Origin: Tianweitania populi
GTDB taxonomy: Bacteria > Pseudomonadota > Alphaproteobacteria > Rhizobiales > Rhizobiaceae
Direction of reading: 5' to 3'
DNA length: 64,000 nt
Assembly: GCF_014652875.1 (NCBI RefSeq)
Contig: NZ_BMZQ01000002.1
Span: 558,001 to 622,000 of the forward strand
Shown: one piece after another, positions 54,180 through 63,780 of the stretch
Position numbering within the stretch: position 1 is the stretch's first letter
How the letters are laid out: the number at the start of each line of letters is the position of its first letter
Notes under the pieces: model-generated
The model's database searches: none
What the model was told of the DNA's origin: nothing
The model's input: the letters and a program-made list of their open reading frames with translations, nothing else
Translations under genes and position numbers: made by a program

Positions 54180-54338
54180 ATGGACGTTCTTCGCATCCTG
54201 CTCGCCATTATCCTGCCGCCGGTCGGCGTCTTCATGCAGGTCGGCATCGGCCTGCATTTCTGGCTGAACATCCTCTTGACGCTCTGCGGCTATGTTCCGG
54301 GCATCATCCACGCGGTGTGGGTGATCCTGCGCAAATAG
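54180..54338 (+). CDS. Pmp3/YqaE-family small membrane protein
   Basis: A 52-residue proteolipid with two membrane helices: RILLAIILPPVGVFMQVG and LNILLTLCGYVPGIIHAVWV. The PPVGVF and GYVPGIIHA motifs are diagnostic for Pmp3/UPF0057. Such proteins are linked to membrane potential and stress responses. ATG at 54180 starts exactly at the conserved MDVLRI; an earlier in-frame codon would add 11 polar residues. Confidence 0.92.
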   Translation: MDVLRILLAIILPPVGVFMQVGIGLHFWLNILLTLCGYVPGIIHAVWVILRK

Positions 54339-54343
54339 AAAAC

Positions 54344-54365
54344 GCGGCGCCGACTTCAGCGCCGC
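54344..54365. terminator. Bidirectional terminator between Pmp3 and UDP-xylose synthase genes
   Basis: GCGGCGC and GCGCCGC form a 7-bp stem around an 8-nt loop, with AGAAAAC on one side and AGCTGTTTT on the other. It lies midway between two convergent stop codons. Confidence 0.7.
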
Positions 54366-54372
54366 AGCTGTT

Positions 54373-55344
54373 TTATGCGGCCTCTGCAACGCGCTCGCGG
54401 AAATGGGCAATCGTATCGCGCAAGCCTTTTTCGAGCGGCACGGTCGGCTCCCAGCCGAGCAGCGCCTTGGCGCGGCTGATATCCGGACGGCGCCGTGTCG
54501 GATCATCCACCGGCAGCGGCTTGAACACGGTTTGGCTCGCTGTCTTGGTCTGCTCGACCACGAGCTTCGCCAGTTCGTTGATGGTGAACTCGCCGGGATT
54601 GCCGATATTGACCGGCGCCTTCGGGTTCTCGGCTACCGTCATCAGCGCCATCATGCCCGCAATCAGGTCCGACACGTAACAGAAGGAGCGCGTCTGCTCT
54701 CCCGTGCCGTAGATGGTCAGCGGCTCGCCGCGTAGCGCCTGCACCACGAGGTTGGACACGATGCGCCCGTCGTCCGGGTCCATGCGCGGGCCATAGGTGT
54801 TGAAGATGCGCATCACCCGCACATCGGCGCGGCCCAAGCGCAGGAAGTCGAAGCAGAGCGACTCGGCGGCACGCTTGCCTTCGTCGTAACAGGCGCGCGG
54901 CCCCGTGCAGTTGACGTTGCCGTGGTAGTCCTCGGCCTGCGGATGCCGGTCGGGATCACCATAGACCTCGCTGGTGGACGCCTGCAGGAAGCTGGCGCCC
55001 TTGGCTTCGGCAAGCGTCAGCAGGTTCAGCGTGCCCTGCACCGATGTCATCATCGTGTGGATCGGATCAGCCTGATAGCGCGGCGGCGAAGCTGCACAGG
55101 CCAGGTTGTAGACGAAATGAAGATCGTCCTTGATGTCGAGCGGCTCGCATACATCCTGCTTGATGAAGCGGAAGTTCGGATTGTTCTCGAGATGCGCGAT
55201 GTTGCGCATCGAGCCGGTCAGCAGGCTGTCCACGCAGATCACCTGCATGCCCTGCTCCAACAGGCGATCGCACAGATGCGAGCCGAGGAAGCCCGCACCG
55301 CCTGTCACCAAAGCCGTTTTGCCGGACTGCGCTTCCTGAACCAT
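54373..55344 (-). CDS. UDP-glucuronate decarboxylase (UDP-xylose synthase)
   Basis: A 323-residue SDR enzyme converting UDP-glucuronate to UDP-xylose. The Rossmann motif GGAGFLGSHLCDRLL is at residues 16-30, the active-site region QASTSEVYGDPDRHPQ and the diagnostic GPRACYDEGKRAAE (YxxxK) are present, followed by MRIFNTYGPRMDPDDGR and RSFCYVSDLI. The substrate depends on UDP-glucose dehydrogenase, encoded 7 kb away at the other end of the cluster. Its ATG overlaps the preceding glycosyltransferase stop by 1 bp (TAATG). Confidence 0.94.
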   Translation of the reverse strand: MVQEAQSGKTALVTGGAGFLGSHLCDRLLEQGMQVICVDSLLTGSMRNIAHLENNPNFRFIKQDVCEPLDIKDDLHFVYNLACAASPPRYQADPIHTMMTSVQGTLNLLTLAEAKGASFLQASTSEVYGDPDRHPQAEDYHGNVNCTGPRACYDEGKRAAESLCFDFLRLGRADVRVMRIFNTYGPRMDPDDGRIVSNLVVQALRGEPLTIYGTGEQTRSFCYVSDLIAGMMALMTVAENPKAPVNIGNPGEFTINELAKLVVEQTKTASQTVFKPLPVDDPTRRRPDISRAKALLGWEPTVPLEKGLRDTIAHFRERVAEAA

Positions 55345-56453
55345 TATGCCAATTCCTTAGTCGGCTCAGAACGCGCAGCCTTTGCGGCGCCGTCCTGTAG
55401 ATAATTCGCCAGTTCGGCCGCGCGGGCGTGGCCCGTATGCCCAGCCAGAACCCGGGCCTTCGCGGCATCCGCCATAGCGCGCCGCCGCTCTTCGGACAGG
55501 CCGGTCAGGATTTGAACGACCTCGTCACTCGTTCTCGCGATCTCGATCGCTTCGCCCAACGGCAGCAGATCACCCAAGCCTTCCCAGAAGTCGCTGATGA
55601 TGGCTGTGCCACAAGCGGCGGCTTCGAACAGGCGCACGCTCGGCGACCAGCCGGCGGCGATCATATCCGCGCGCGTGACGTTCAGCGTGAAGCGCTGGCG
55701 GCTGTAGAAGGACGGGTGTTCGGCCGGCGGCAGATGGTCGATGCGTTCGACATTCTCCGGCCAGTCGATCGTGTCGGGATATTGCGGACCGGCCACAACG
55801 AATTTGAGGTGCGGCAGGCGGCGCGCCGGCTCGATCAGCAGCTTTTCAAGGGTGGGCTGACGGTCGTCGCTATAGGTGCCGAGATAGCCGAGATCCCAGA
55901 CCGGCGCTTCGCCGGTATTCTGGTAGCACGTGTCATCGACGGAGCAATATAGCGCCTCGGCCCGCCGTGCGCCGAACTCCCCTTCCAGCTGGCGCAGCGT
56001 GGGACCGCCGGTGAAGGAGAAGTAGATGTCGAAGAATGGCACCTGCCGTGCGGCCAGGTATTCCTCGTCGCCCTTTTTCAGCCGAGCAACGGTGATCGGC
56101 GTGTCGATATCGTAGAAGGCAAGCTGCTTCGGGTTCAGCGCGTGAACGGCATCGATAACCTTTGGCCCTTCCGGCACATAAGAGCCGATGATCACGGCGT
56201 CGGCCTCCCTGATCCGCTCGCCGAAGCGGCTGATCAGTTCGTCCACCGTGTCGTAATAATGCAGCTCGCAGAAATCCGGCGACGGCAAATCGCGATGGGC
56301 GGCGTACCAGGGCACATCGCGCTCCAGGAAGGTGACGCGGTGGCCAAGCGCTTCCAGCCCCCGCAGCATGCCCCGATAGGTCGTGGCATGGCCGTTGCCC
56401 CAAGATGACGACAGCGACAGGCCGATGATGACGATGTCGAGCGCATCACTCAT
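55344..56453 (-). CDS. CgeB-family glycosyltransferase (third of three)
   Basis: A 369-residue GT-B fold protein of the CgeB / Glyco_trans_1_2 family. It begins VIIGLSLSSSWGNGHATTYR and has the C-terminal nucleotide-sugar region FTLNVTRADMIAAGWSPSVRLFEAAACGTAIISDFW (two phrases). It is a paralogue of the two preceding genes. Overlaps the upstream gene by ATGA. Acceptor and donor are unknown; UDP-xylose is a plausible donor from context. Confidence 0.87.
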   Translation of the reverse strand: MSDALDIVIIGLSLSSSWGNGHATTYRGMLRGLEALGHRVTFLERDVPWYAAHRDLPSPDFCELHYYDTVDELISRFGERIREADAVIIGSYVPEGPKVIDAVHALNPKQLAFYDIDTPITVARLKKGDEEYLAARQVPFFDIYFSFTGGPTLRQLEGEFGARRAEALYCSVDDTCYQNTGEAPVWDLGYLGTYSDDRQPTLEKLLIEPARRLPHLKFVVAGPQYPDTIDWPENVERIDHLPPAEHPSFYSRQRFTLNVTRADMIAAGWSPSVRLFEAAACGTAIISDFWEGLGDLLPLGEAIEIARTSDEVVQILTGLSEERRRAMADAAKARVLAGHTGHARAAELANYLQDGAAKAARSEPTKELA

Positions 56454-57541
56454 TCCGCCGCCTCCCTGCCCTTGGCGCGGAAGTCGCGGAAGATCGCATC
56501 CGCTTCTGCAGCGCGGTCGGCATAGGTATGATCGCGCAGTACACGCGCCAGACCCGCTTTGCCGATTTGGTTGGCGCGCTCGGGCGTCAGCCCGGACAGG
56601 ATGTCGGCGACGTCCTTGCCGTCGCGTGCAACCAGCACTTCTTCGTCCGGCTTCAGGAAGAAGTCGACGCCGAGCCAGGCATCGGTGATCAAACAGGCGC
56701 CGGCGCCGCAGGCTTCAAATACGCGGGTCGCGGGCGAAAAGCCCATATCGGCCATGGAATCGCGGCTGATGTTCAGCACGGCCTTCGGCGTGACGTTGAA
56801 GGCGTTGTGGTCGCGCGTGCCGACATGGCCGATATAATCGATATTGCCCGCCATCGGCTTGTCGCTCCAGCCGGACCCGCCGAGAATGAAGCGCTGCTCC
56901 GGCAAGCCAGCGGCGGGGTTCAGGAAGAAGCTTTCCACCCGCGCTTCGCGATCCGGCAAGCGGTTGCCGAGGAAAGCAAGATCGGCGGTGAAACGCGGGT
57001 CGTGATCGACCGGATGATGCGTTTGCGGATCCAGCGCATTGTAGATCGGAATGCAGCGCTTGGCGCCGATCGCGGTATAGGCATTCACCACGGGATCGCC
57101 ACCGCCATAGGTCAGCACCGCATCGATTTCATTGAGCGCCTTCAGTTGCGGATGATCGGGATTGGCGCGCAGCTCGGCTAGCGTCGCCGGCGCATCGACA
57201 TCCCAGAAGATCTTCATCGCGTCCGGCCGTGCCGCGCGCAGCACTTCGTCCAGCAGGCGATTGTCCTCGAAGCCAACGCCGCTCGTCTTCACGACGATGT
57301 CGGCATCCGCAGCCTTTGCTGCCTCAGTGCGCAAGGCCTCGACGGTGCCGTCATACACCACGACCTTGCACCATTCCGGCGGTTCGATGTCGCGGTTCTT
57401 CTGCCGGTCGTAAACATCCGGCTCGTAAAAGGTGATGTCGTAGCCACATGCGGCGAGATTGCGCAGCAGACCGCGATAATAAGTGGCCGCACCGTTCCAA
57501 TAGGATGACAGCAGGCTCGAGCCGTAGAATGCGATCTTCAC
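56450..57541 (-). CDS. CgeB-family glycosyltransferase (second of three)
   Basis: A 363-residue paralogue with GSSLLSSYWNGAATYYRGLL at the N-terminus, IFWDVDAPATLAELRANP in the middle, and VLNISRDSMADMGFSPATRVFEACGAGACLITDAW near the C-terminus. The start is GTG inside a GTGA overlap with the upstream gene, so the three transferases are translationally coupled. Confidence 0.87.
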   Translation of the reverse strand: MKIAFYGSSLLSSYWNGAATYYRGLLRNLAACGYDITFYEPDVYDRQKNRDIEPPEWCKVVVYDGTVEALRTEAAKAADADIVVKTSGVGFEDNRLLDEVLRAARPDAMKIFWDVDAPATLAELRANPDHPQLKALNEIDAVLTYGGGDPVVNAYTAIGAKRCIPIYNALDPQTHHPVDHDPRFTADLAFLGNRLPDREARVESFFLNPAAGLPEQRFILGGSGWSDKPMAGNIDYIGHVGTRDHNAFNVTPKAVLNISRDSMADMGFSPATRVFEACGAGACLITDAWLGVDFFLKPDEEVLVARDGKDVADILSGLTPERANQIGKAGLARVLRDHTYADRAAEADAIFRDFRAKGREAAE

Positions 57542-58662
57542 GCTGCGGTCTCCTTAGGCGAGGTGGCGCTGGTGTTGATGCCGAGACCGGAGAGGATCGC
57601 GAGCAGTTCGTCGACCCGGTGGCGGCAGGTGTGGCGGTTGCGGATGGTTTCTAGACCGGACGCCGAAATCTCGGCGCGCTGCTCCGGGTCAGCCAGTAAT
57701 TTCCGGATTTTTTCGGTCATTTCCGCGCTGTTTTCGGCAAAAAGGAAGTCTTTTCCGGCGCGAAACAGCCCTTCTGCGTCGTTCCACGGCGCAGAAATCA
57801 GCGGAATTCCACAAGCCAAAGCCTCGAACATCCGGATCGTCGGAATGCCCGGCAGCGACTCCACATAAGGCCGGCGCGGGATGTGCATGGTCAGTTTCGC
57901 TTGCGCGAAAGCTATCGGCACATCGGCATTGGCGATCCAGCCGCCATAGCTCAGACCGGCTTTGTCCAACGATTTCAACGCGCTTTCCGGATAGCGAACC
58001 CCGCGGACGGTGCCTTTCAGCTTCAGCCTGGCAGCCGGTTCTGTTAGGAAGGACGCGATCTCAGCCGTGCGCTCGTCGTCGCCCCAATTGCCGATCCAGA
58101 TCAGGTCCTCGGTCTTCTCGACCTCGGGATGCGGCTTAAACAGCCGATCATCCGCCGCCTCGTGCCAAGTGAAAACCCGCCTGCCCCAACCGGCCTTCAG
58201 GTAGCGCTCCCGCAGCGTTTCGCCGAAAGCCAGAACAGCATCGTAACCGCTGAGATCGAGGCCGCCGATGTCGCTCTCGGCCGATACGGCGCGGTGATGC
58301 GTGTCGTGGAAGATCAGCGTGAAACGCCCGCCATCCCGGCGCGCCTTGCCTATGCGCGCGACCAGCGCGGGGTCGGTCCATTCATGCACCAGCACGAGAT
58401 CGGCCTGATCGAGCGCTGCTTCATGGTCGAAACCGGCATCATATTGCTCGGACTGGAGCGTCGGGAAATCCTGGCGGAAGCGCGTGACAGCCGCCTCGCC
58501 TTGATCCTTTAGAAGGTTCTCGCGGCTCCAGGCACCGATCGGCTCCAGCGCCTTGGCTTCATAGCCGCGTTCGACCAGATCGCGCATGACGCCGCGCAGG
58601 AAATGGGCGTTGCCGTGGTTCCAGTCGGACACGAGGGAGTGAGTATAAAGAAGAAATCGCAT
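57538..58662 (-). CDS. CgeB-like glycosyltransferase (first of three)
   Basis: A 374-residue GT-B protein, more divergent than the next two but with the same layout: MRFLLYTHSLVSDWNHGNAHFLRGV at the N-terminus (two phrases) and IPRRPYVESLPGIPTIRMFEALACGIPLISAPW (two phrases) at the nucleotide-sugar site. ATG at 58662 is chosen over an adjacent TTG. It follows the GT4 gene by 3 bp. Confidence 0.85.
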   Translation of the reverse strand: MRFLLYTHSLVSDWNHGNAHFLRGVMRDLVERGYEAKALEPIGAWSRENLLKDQGEAAVTRFRQDFPTLQSEQYDAGFDHEAALDQADLVLVHEWTDPALVARIGKARRDGGRFTLIFHDTHHRAVSAESDIGGLDLSGYDAVLAFGETLRERYLKAGWGRRVFTWHEAADDRLFKPHPEVEKTEDLIWIGNWGDDERTAEIASFLTEPAARLKLKGTVRGVRYPESALKSLDKAGLSYGGWIANADVPIAFAQAKLTMHIPRRPYVESLPGIPTIRMFEALACGIPLISAPWNDAEGLFRAGKDFLFAENSAEMTEKIRKLLADPEQRAEISASGLETIRNRHTCRHRVDELLAILSGLGINTSATSPKETAA

Positions 58663-58665
58663 CAA

Positions 58666-59823
58666 TCAGCTCGATAAAACCAGGCGCTGCTCAGCCGGCG
58701 CGCGAACAGCGTCATAGATCTGCAGCATGGCTTGCGCCTGTGCTTGGAGGGAATAGCGTTTGGCGCGCTGCAAGGCCTTACGGCCCATGTCGCGGCGCAG
58801 CGTTTCGCTTGCGATCAGCTTCTGCAGCGCTTCCACGAAGGAGGCGGGATCGCGCGGTGAGGCAAACAAAGCGGCCCCATCCCACAGTTCGCGATAGGTC
58901 GGGATATCTGCAAGCACCAGCGGCGTGGCGGTGGAGGCCGCTTCTAACGGGGCGAGGCCGAAGGGTTCATAGACCGAAGGCGACACGAAGATGCCGGCGC
59001 TGCTCATCAAGTGCTGCATTTCCGCTGCCGGCACGGTGCCAAGATGTTCGCTATGCTGCATGCTGATACTCTGACCGTTCGGTCCCTTCAGCGATCCCGC
59101 AAGCAGTACCGGCCATGGAAGATGTTCGGCGACGTCATCGAGCACCGCGCCGTTCTTGCCTTCGTCCCACCACCGACCGGCGGCGAAGACAAAAGGCTGG
59201 CGCTGCGCGATCTCGGGGCCAGCCTGCGAGGCGTTGTAAACGACCGAAAGGCCTTTGATCGGCCCGTAGCATTGCTCCAGCGCATCGGCATGGCTGCGAC
59301 TTGGCGCGAGCACGACATCGGCGGCATCGAAGCCTTGGCGGTTGAAGCGCTTCTGCCAGGCCCATTGGGCAGGCACGTCTTCTCCGCGAACGGCATGCAT
59401 CCAGGTGACAACGCAGGAATGCGACATCGTCACGATCGGGCAATCGAGCTTCAAGCCGCAGGCTTGCGATGGTGCGTTCAGATGAAGAAGGTCGATGCCT
59501 TCGTTTCTGACCAGCCGCTCCAGAAGAGCGGGCAAATCGGCCAAATCCTCCGGCCCTTCGGCCAGCCAGTCGAGCTGGGCATCTTCCCAGATCAGCTTAC
59601 CCAGCTGTTCGGCTTCCGCGCGTTGGGCGGGCGACGGATGCGGGCCGAGACCAACGAAGGTGAAGTGGACACCGGATGATTGCAGGCCGGCCGCGAGATC
59701 CATGGCGTAGCGCCATACGCCGCCGACGGCATCCACCGTGATCAAGACGCGCGCTGGATGCGGCCCGTTCGAGGCTGTCTTGATCTCCGATCCTTCGCCC
59801 CTCGCGCGATCCGCTGCTTTCAC
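58666..59823 (-). CDS. Group 1 (GT4-like) glycosyltransferase
   Basis: A 385-residue GT-B transferase: ITVDAVGGVWRYAMDLAAGL near the N-terminus, VLAPSRSHADALEQCYG in the middle, and the retaining-GT signature VSPSVYEPFGLAPLEAASTATPLVL near residue 300. The GTG at 59823 sits in a GTGA overlap with the preceding epimerase gene and is preferred; the frame remains open upstream for about 39 codons. Confidence 0.9.
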   Translation of the reverse strand: MKAADRARGEGSEIKTASNGPHPARVLITVDAVGGVWRYAMDLAAGLQSSGVHFTFVGLGPHPSPAQRAEAEQLGKLIWEDAQLDWLAEGPEDLADLPALLERLVRNEGIDLLHLNAPSQACGLKLDCPIVTMSHSCVVTWMHAVRGEDVPAQWAWQKRFNRQGFDAADVVLAPSRSHADALEQCYGPIKGLSVVYNASQAGPEIAQRQPFVFAAGRWWDEGKNGAVLDDVAEHLPWPVLLAGSLKGPNGQSISMQHSEHLGTVPAAEMQHLMSSAGIFVSPSVYEPFGLAPLEAASTATPLVLADIPTYRELWDGAALFASPRDPASFVEALQKLIASETLRRDMGRKALQRAKRYSLQAQAQAMLQIYDAVRAPAEQRLVLSS

Positions 59824-60914
59824 GCCGACAACACCTGATGGCTTGGCTGCTGCTTCGAGGCTCGACCGGCTACACGATTTTCCGCCAGCCAGCGGGCGAG
59901 ATCCGCCAGACCGTCCTTCCAGCCGACCTTCGCTTCCCAACCGATCGCCTGTTTGATCTTGCGCGTATCGGCCACGAAATAGAACTGGTCGCCCTTACGC
60001 CAGTCAGCATGCTCGAGCTGCATGTTGCGGCCGGTCAGATGGGAAATCTCGCTCAACACAGTGCGCAGGCTGACGCTGTTTTGTGGGCCACCGCCGAGGT
60101 TGAAGGCCTGACCGGAAACCTGGTCGATATGGTCGAGAACGCCGCGATAGGCTGCAACGCAATCGCTGACATGCAGGATATCGCGCACCTGCTTGCCGTC
60201 GCCATAGATCGAAACCTGTTCGCCACGCAGGGCCTTGAGCAGGAAATGCGCCACCCAGCCCTGATCTTCGGTGCCGAACTGGCGCGGACCATAAATGCAG
60301 CTCATGCGCAGCACGGCGGTGGGCAGACCGTAGGACTTGGCATAATCCAGCACATACTGGTCCGCCACGCCCTTGGAGCAACCATACGGCGTGCAGAAAT
60401 CCAGCGGCCGACTTTCGCTGACGCCGTGATCGCCGATCGCCTCGTCGGCAGGATGGTAGCGCTCGTCGCCTTCCACCATCTTCATGTCTTCAAGGCCGCC
60501 ATAAACCTTGTTGGTGCTGGCAAAGATCACCGGTACGCGGCGCCCCGTGGCGCGAATGGCTTCAAGGATGTTCAGTGTTCCGCGCGCATTGACCTCAAAG
60601 TCATCAACCGGATCAACCAGGCTGGTGGTGACAGCAGTTTGGGCGGCAAGGTGGAAGACGGCGCTCGCCTTGCTCACAACCGGCAGAAGCGCTGCCGTAT
60701 CGCGTATATCGACACGTGCAGCTTGAACGCGATCACCATAGGTAGAGGTTAGCCAAGCAAGATTCTCTTCGACGCCGGGGCGGCTGAGATTGTCGAGAAT
60801 CGTGACGTGCTGGCCTTCACGCAGAAAGCTTTCTGCCAGGTTCGATCCGATGAAGCCGCTGCCGCCAACGATGACGACTGTCTGACCGCCTCCGACGATC
60901 CCAGGTCCTGCCAC
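59820..60914 (-). CDS. NAD-dependent sugar epimerase/dehydratase (SDR)
   Basis: A 364-residue extended SDR: VVIVGGSGFIGSNLAESFL at residues 13-31, VFASTNKVYGGLED-like Ser/Thr site (IFASTNKVYGG), YGCSKGVADQYVLDYAK (YxxxK) and MSCIYGPRQFGTEDQGW. It resembles CDP-paratose 2-epimerase/CDP-tyvelose-type enzymes in this last motif. It starts with GTG after GGGGAG. It is the second gene of the leftward glycan operon. Confidence 0.88.
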   Translation of the reverse strand: MAGPGIVGGGQTVVIVGGSGFIGSNLAESFLREGQHVTILDNLSRPGVEENLAWLTSTYGDRVQAARVDIRDTAALLPVVSKASAVFHLAAQTAVTTSLVDPVDDFEVNARGTLNILEAIRATGRRVPVIFASTNKVYGGLEDMKMVEGDERYHPADEAIGDHGVSESRPLDFCTPYGCSKGVADQYVLDYAKSYGLPTAVLRMSCIYGPRQFGTEDQGWVAHFLLKALRGEQVSIYGDGKQVRDILHVSDCVAAYRGVLDHIDQVSGQAFNLGGGPQNSVSLRTVLSEISHLTGRNMQLEHADWRKGDQFYFVADTRKIKQAIGWEAKVGWKDGLADLARWLAENRVAGRASKQQPSHQVLSA

Positions 60915-60950
60915 GCTTCAAGCTCCCCTATTGCCGCTGCTTCGCGTCAT

Positions 60951-62057
60951 CTACGACACCAATCCCCGCTCTTCCAACTCCTTCTTCATCTGCGCGCCGC
61001 GGTCGACCGCACCCGTCACGCTGACCCATTCGGCCAGCTCGCCGAGCGTGTCCTGCAAACGATATTTCGGCTCGAAACCGAGGAGTTCGCGCGCTGCCGT
61101 AATATCGGCGAAGCAGTTGCGGATGTCGCCTGACCGCGTCTTGTGCAGGATGTCGGGTTTCAGTTCCGGCACACCCATGGCTTCAGCCAAAAGGGTGGCG
61201 ACTTCCTCGATCGTGTAGGCATTGCCACTGCCGACATTGATGACGTGGCCGTTGGCCTTCGGGGCTTCCAGCGCAAGGCGGAAGGCGCGGGCGACGTCTC
61301 GCACATGCACGAAATCGCGGCGCTGCTGACCGTCTTCGAAAATCATCGGCGGCTGATTGTTGGCGAGGCGCGAGGCGAAGTTGGCGAGAACGCCGGTATA
61401 GGGATTGGACAGCGCCTGTCCCGGGCCGAACACGTTAAACAGACGCAGTGCAATCGCTTCGACATTGTAAGCCTGACCGTAGATCAGGACTTCGCGTTCC
61501 TGCGCGAACTTGGTCAGCGCATAGATGGAAGCGAGATCGACTGGCTTGTCTTCGGACGTGGCGACCGGGGTTAGAACAGCGCCATCAGTTGTCACAGGAT
61601 TCCACTGGCTGGCCTTCACGCGCTCGGCCTGGCGGCGCACGGCACCGTGCAGCTTGCCGTCCGGGCTCTGGTAGAAACCTTCGCCGTAAACGCTCATGGA
61701 CGATGCCACGATGATGCGCTTGATCGGCTTGCCGATCATCTTTTCAAGCAGAACGGCGGTGCCGAGATCATTGGCGCTGACATAGCGGGCGATCTCATAC
61801 ATGGACTGGCCGACACCAACTTCGGCCGCCAGATGGATGACGCTTTCCACGCCTTCGAGCGCCTGCTCGACTGCCTTGGCATCGGTCATCTCGGCCTTGA
61901 TGAAGTCGACACGCGGATCAAGCTCGGGGGCGACGCCGCCGTGAACCTGCTCGATCAGCCCGTCGAGAATGCGGACTTCGTGGCCCTTTGCCAGAAGCTC
62001 TTCAACCACATACCGCCCGATGAAGCCGCAGCCTCCCGTCACCAATACCTTCTGCAC
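60951..62057 (-). CDS. NAD-dependent sugar epimerase/dehydratase (SDR)
   Basis: A 368-residue extended SDR and first gene of the leftward glycan operon. Motifs are KVLVTGGCGFIGRYVVEELL at the N-terminus, VASSMSVYGEG, YALTKFAQEREVLIYG (YxxxK) and RLFNVFGPGQALSNPYTGV. Two in-frame GTG codons (62063 and 62057) follow AAGGAG; 62057 has the better spacing, and an upstream TTG is a weaker choice. Substrate is probably a nucleotide sugar. It differs enough from its neighbour to be a distinct enzyme. Confidence 0.87.
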   Translation of the reverse strand: MQKVLVTGGCGFIGRYVVEELLAKGHEVRILDGLIEQVHGGVAPELDPRVDFIKAEMTDAKAVEQALEGVESVIHLAAEVGVGQSMYEIARYVSANDLGTAVLLEKMIGKPIKRIIVASSMSVYGEGFYQSPDGKLHGAVRRQAERVKASQWNPVTTDGAVLTPVATSEDKPVDLASIYALTKFAQEREVLIYGQAYNVEAIALRLFNVFGPGQALSNPYTGVLANFASRLANNQPPMIFEDGQQRRDFVHVRDVARAFRLALEAPKANGHVINVGSGNAYTIEEVATLLAEAMGVPELKPDILHKTRSGDIRNCFADITAARELLGFEPKYRLQDTLGELAEWVSVTGAVDRGAQMKKELEERGLVS

Positions 62058-62383
62058 GTGCACGTCGCTCCTTCGTGGCCTGAGCTTCCACAACTAGGAA
62101 GAAGGCAAATTGTTCATAGCTGCCGCGATGGCTCTGCAGCCCTCAGGAAAGTTCAACACGTTGATGAACAAAGCCCTCGTTCCCTAGTTTAGAGCATTCA
62201 TAAGAGCTGGGAAGGTTGCGGTGCAAATCTGCTGGCAAGGCCGGCAGGAGCTTGTTGAAGCGGGAGACGGTAAGGGGCGCAGCCGGCTCGTTCAGCCAAA
62301 TGGCAGCTATGAGTTGGACAAGTCTGGTTTGAAGTACAAGTTGCATCATAGGCGCTACAACCTTGGATGCTGAAGGACAGTGC
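62058..62383. other. Divergent promoter region of the glycan cluster
   Basis: This 326-bp gap separates the leftward epimerase operon from the rightward UDP-glucose dehydrogenase gene and contains no convincing gene. It holds a loose inverted repeat TTGTTCAT (62110) / ATGAACAA (62164) 46 bp apart, near TTTAGAG/TTCATAAG AT-rich sequence. It is likely the control region for both halves. Confidence 0.6.
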
Positions 62384-63775
62384 ATGAGGCTTTCGATCAT
62401 CGGCGCGGGCTATGTCGGACTGACAACAGGCGCCTGCTTGGCAGAACTTGGCCATCACGTGATCTGCATCGACATGAACGAAGAGCGGGTGGCGAGGCTG
62501 CGGGACGGTGAGGTGCCGATCTACGAGCCTGATCTTCATGATTTGATGACATCCAATATCGGAGCCGGCCGTCTCTTCTTTAGCGCCGATACTGCGACAA
62601 GCGTTGCCGATGCTGATGCCGTCTTCATCGCGGTCGGGACGCCGTCTCTTGTTGATGGCGATATCGACCTGTCCTTCGTTCAGGAAGCGGCGCGCGGCAT
62701 TGCCAAGGTGATCAAGCCGAACTGCGTGGTAGTGGTGAAATCGACCGTTGTCGTCGGCACCTGCAAGGCGTTGCGCGAGATCATTGCGGAAGAACGCGGT
62801 GCACTGGATTTCTCGATCGCTTCCAATCCCGAATTCTTACGCGAAGGCACGGCTGTCAGCGACTTCCTCGAGCCGGAGCGTGTGGTGTTCGGATCGGACG
62901 ATCCGCGTGCCTGCGCGGTCTTGGAACAGATCTACAAGCCGCTGGCCGATCGCGGCGTAACCGTGATGCGCACCAGCAACGCCAATGCCGAGTTGATCAA
63001 GTACTCCGCCAACGCCTTTCTGGCCTTGAAGATCGGCTTCATCAACGATGTCGCCAACCTCTGCGAACAGGTCGGCGGGGATGTTTCGGCGGTGGCTGCG
63101 GGCATTGGGCTGGACAGCCGCATCGGGTCTGCCTTTCTGTCGGCTGGTCCGGGCTTTGGCGGTTCGTGCTTTCCCAAGGACACCCGCGCTTTCGCCGCCA
63201 CCGGCCGCAAGCACGACGCGCCGCAAGGGCTGATCGAAACGCTGATCGAGGGTAACGAGGCGCGCTCGCAGATGCTGGCGGAACGCGTGCTGGCGGAGCT
63301 TGGATCCGATGCTGATGGTGCGACGATTGCGGTGCTCGGCTTGGCGTTCAAGGCCAACACCGACGATACACGGGAATCGCCAAGCCTTGCCCTTATCCCC
63401 TGGCTGCAGAAAGCCGGCTGCCGCATCAAGGCGCATGACCCGAAGGCGATGATGGAAGCCGCCAAGCAGCTCGACGACATTTCCTTCTGCGAAGACGCTT
63501 ATGACGCCGCGAAGGATTCCGACGGCGTGATCGTGCTGACGGAATGGGACGAGTATCGCCGGCTCGATCTTGCCAGGCTTGCCGGCACTATGCGCGGCTC
63601 GCTATTGGCTGATTATCGCAATCTGTGGCTTCCGTCCGACATGACCGATCTCGATCTGACTTATCTCAGCATTGGCCGCCCCACCATCCACCATGCCAGC
63701 GGGACCGCGATGGTGGCGAAACCGGCGGCGCGTAAGGTCGAGCGCTCGATCGCGGCCGGTTCTTCCGCAGGCTGA
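62384..63775 (+). CDS. UDP-glucose 6-dehydrogenase
   Basis: A 463-residue enzyme oxidising UDP-glucose to UDP-glucuronate with NAD. The NAD motif IIGAGYVGLTTGACLAELGH is at residues 4-23, and VGTPSLVDGDIDLSFV, SNPEFLREGTAVSDFLEPERV and the catalytic cysteine in GPGFGGSCFPKDTRA are present. The C-terminal domain contains GLAFKANTDDTRESP. GAAGGA precedes the ATG. The product feeds UDP-xylose synthase in the same cluster. The C-terminal tail is ~30 residues of Ala/Lys-rich sequence. Confidence 0.95.
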   Translation: MRLSIIGAGYVGLTTGACLAELGHHVICIDMNEERVARLRDGEVPIYEPDLHDLMTSNIGAGRLFFSADTATSVADADAVFIAVGTPSLVDGDIDLSFVQEAARGIAKVIKPNCVVVVKSTVVVGTCKALREIIAEERGALDFSIASNPEFLREGTAVSDFLEPERVVFGSDDPRACAVLEQIYKPLADRGVTVMRTSNANAELIKYSANAFLALKIGFINDVANLCEQVGGDVSAVAAGIGLDSRIGSAFLSAGPGFGGSCFPKDTRAFAATGRKHDAPQGLIETLIEGNEARSQMLAERVLAELGSDADGATIAVLGLAFKANTDDTRESPSLALIPWLQKAGCRIKAHDPKAMMEAAKQLDDISFCEDAYDAAKDSDGVIVLTEWDEYRRLDLARLAGTMRGSLLADYRNLWLPSDMTDLDLTYLSIGRPTIHHASGTAMVAKPAARKVERSIAAGSSAG

Positions 63776-63780
63776 GCAGC

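Noticed and set aside
62110-62171. TTGTTCAT / ATGAACAA inverted repeat as an operator
   Set aside because: The arms are 46 bp apart and only 8 bp long, so chance is likely. Noted in the region description only.
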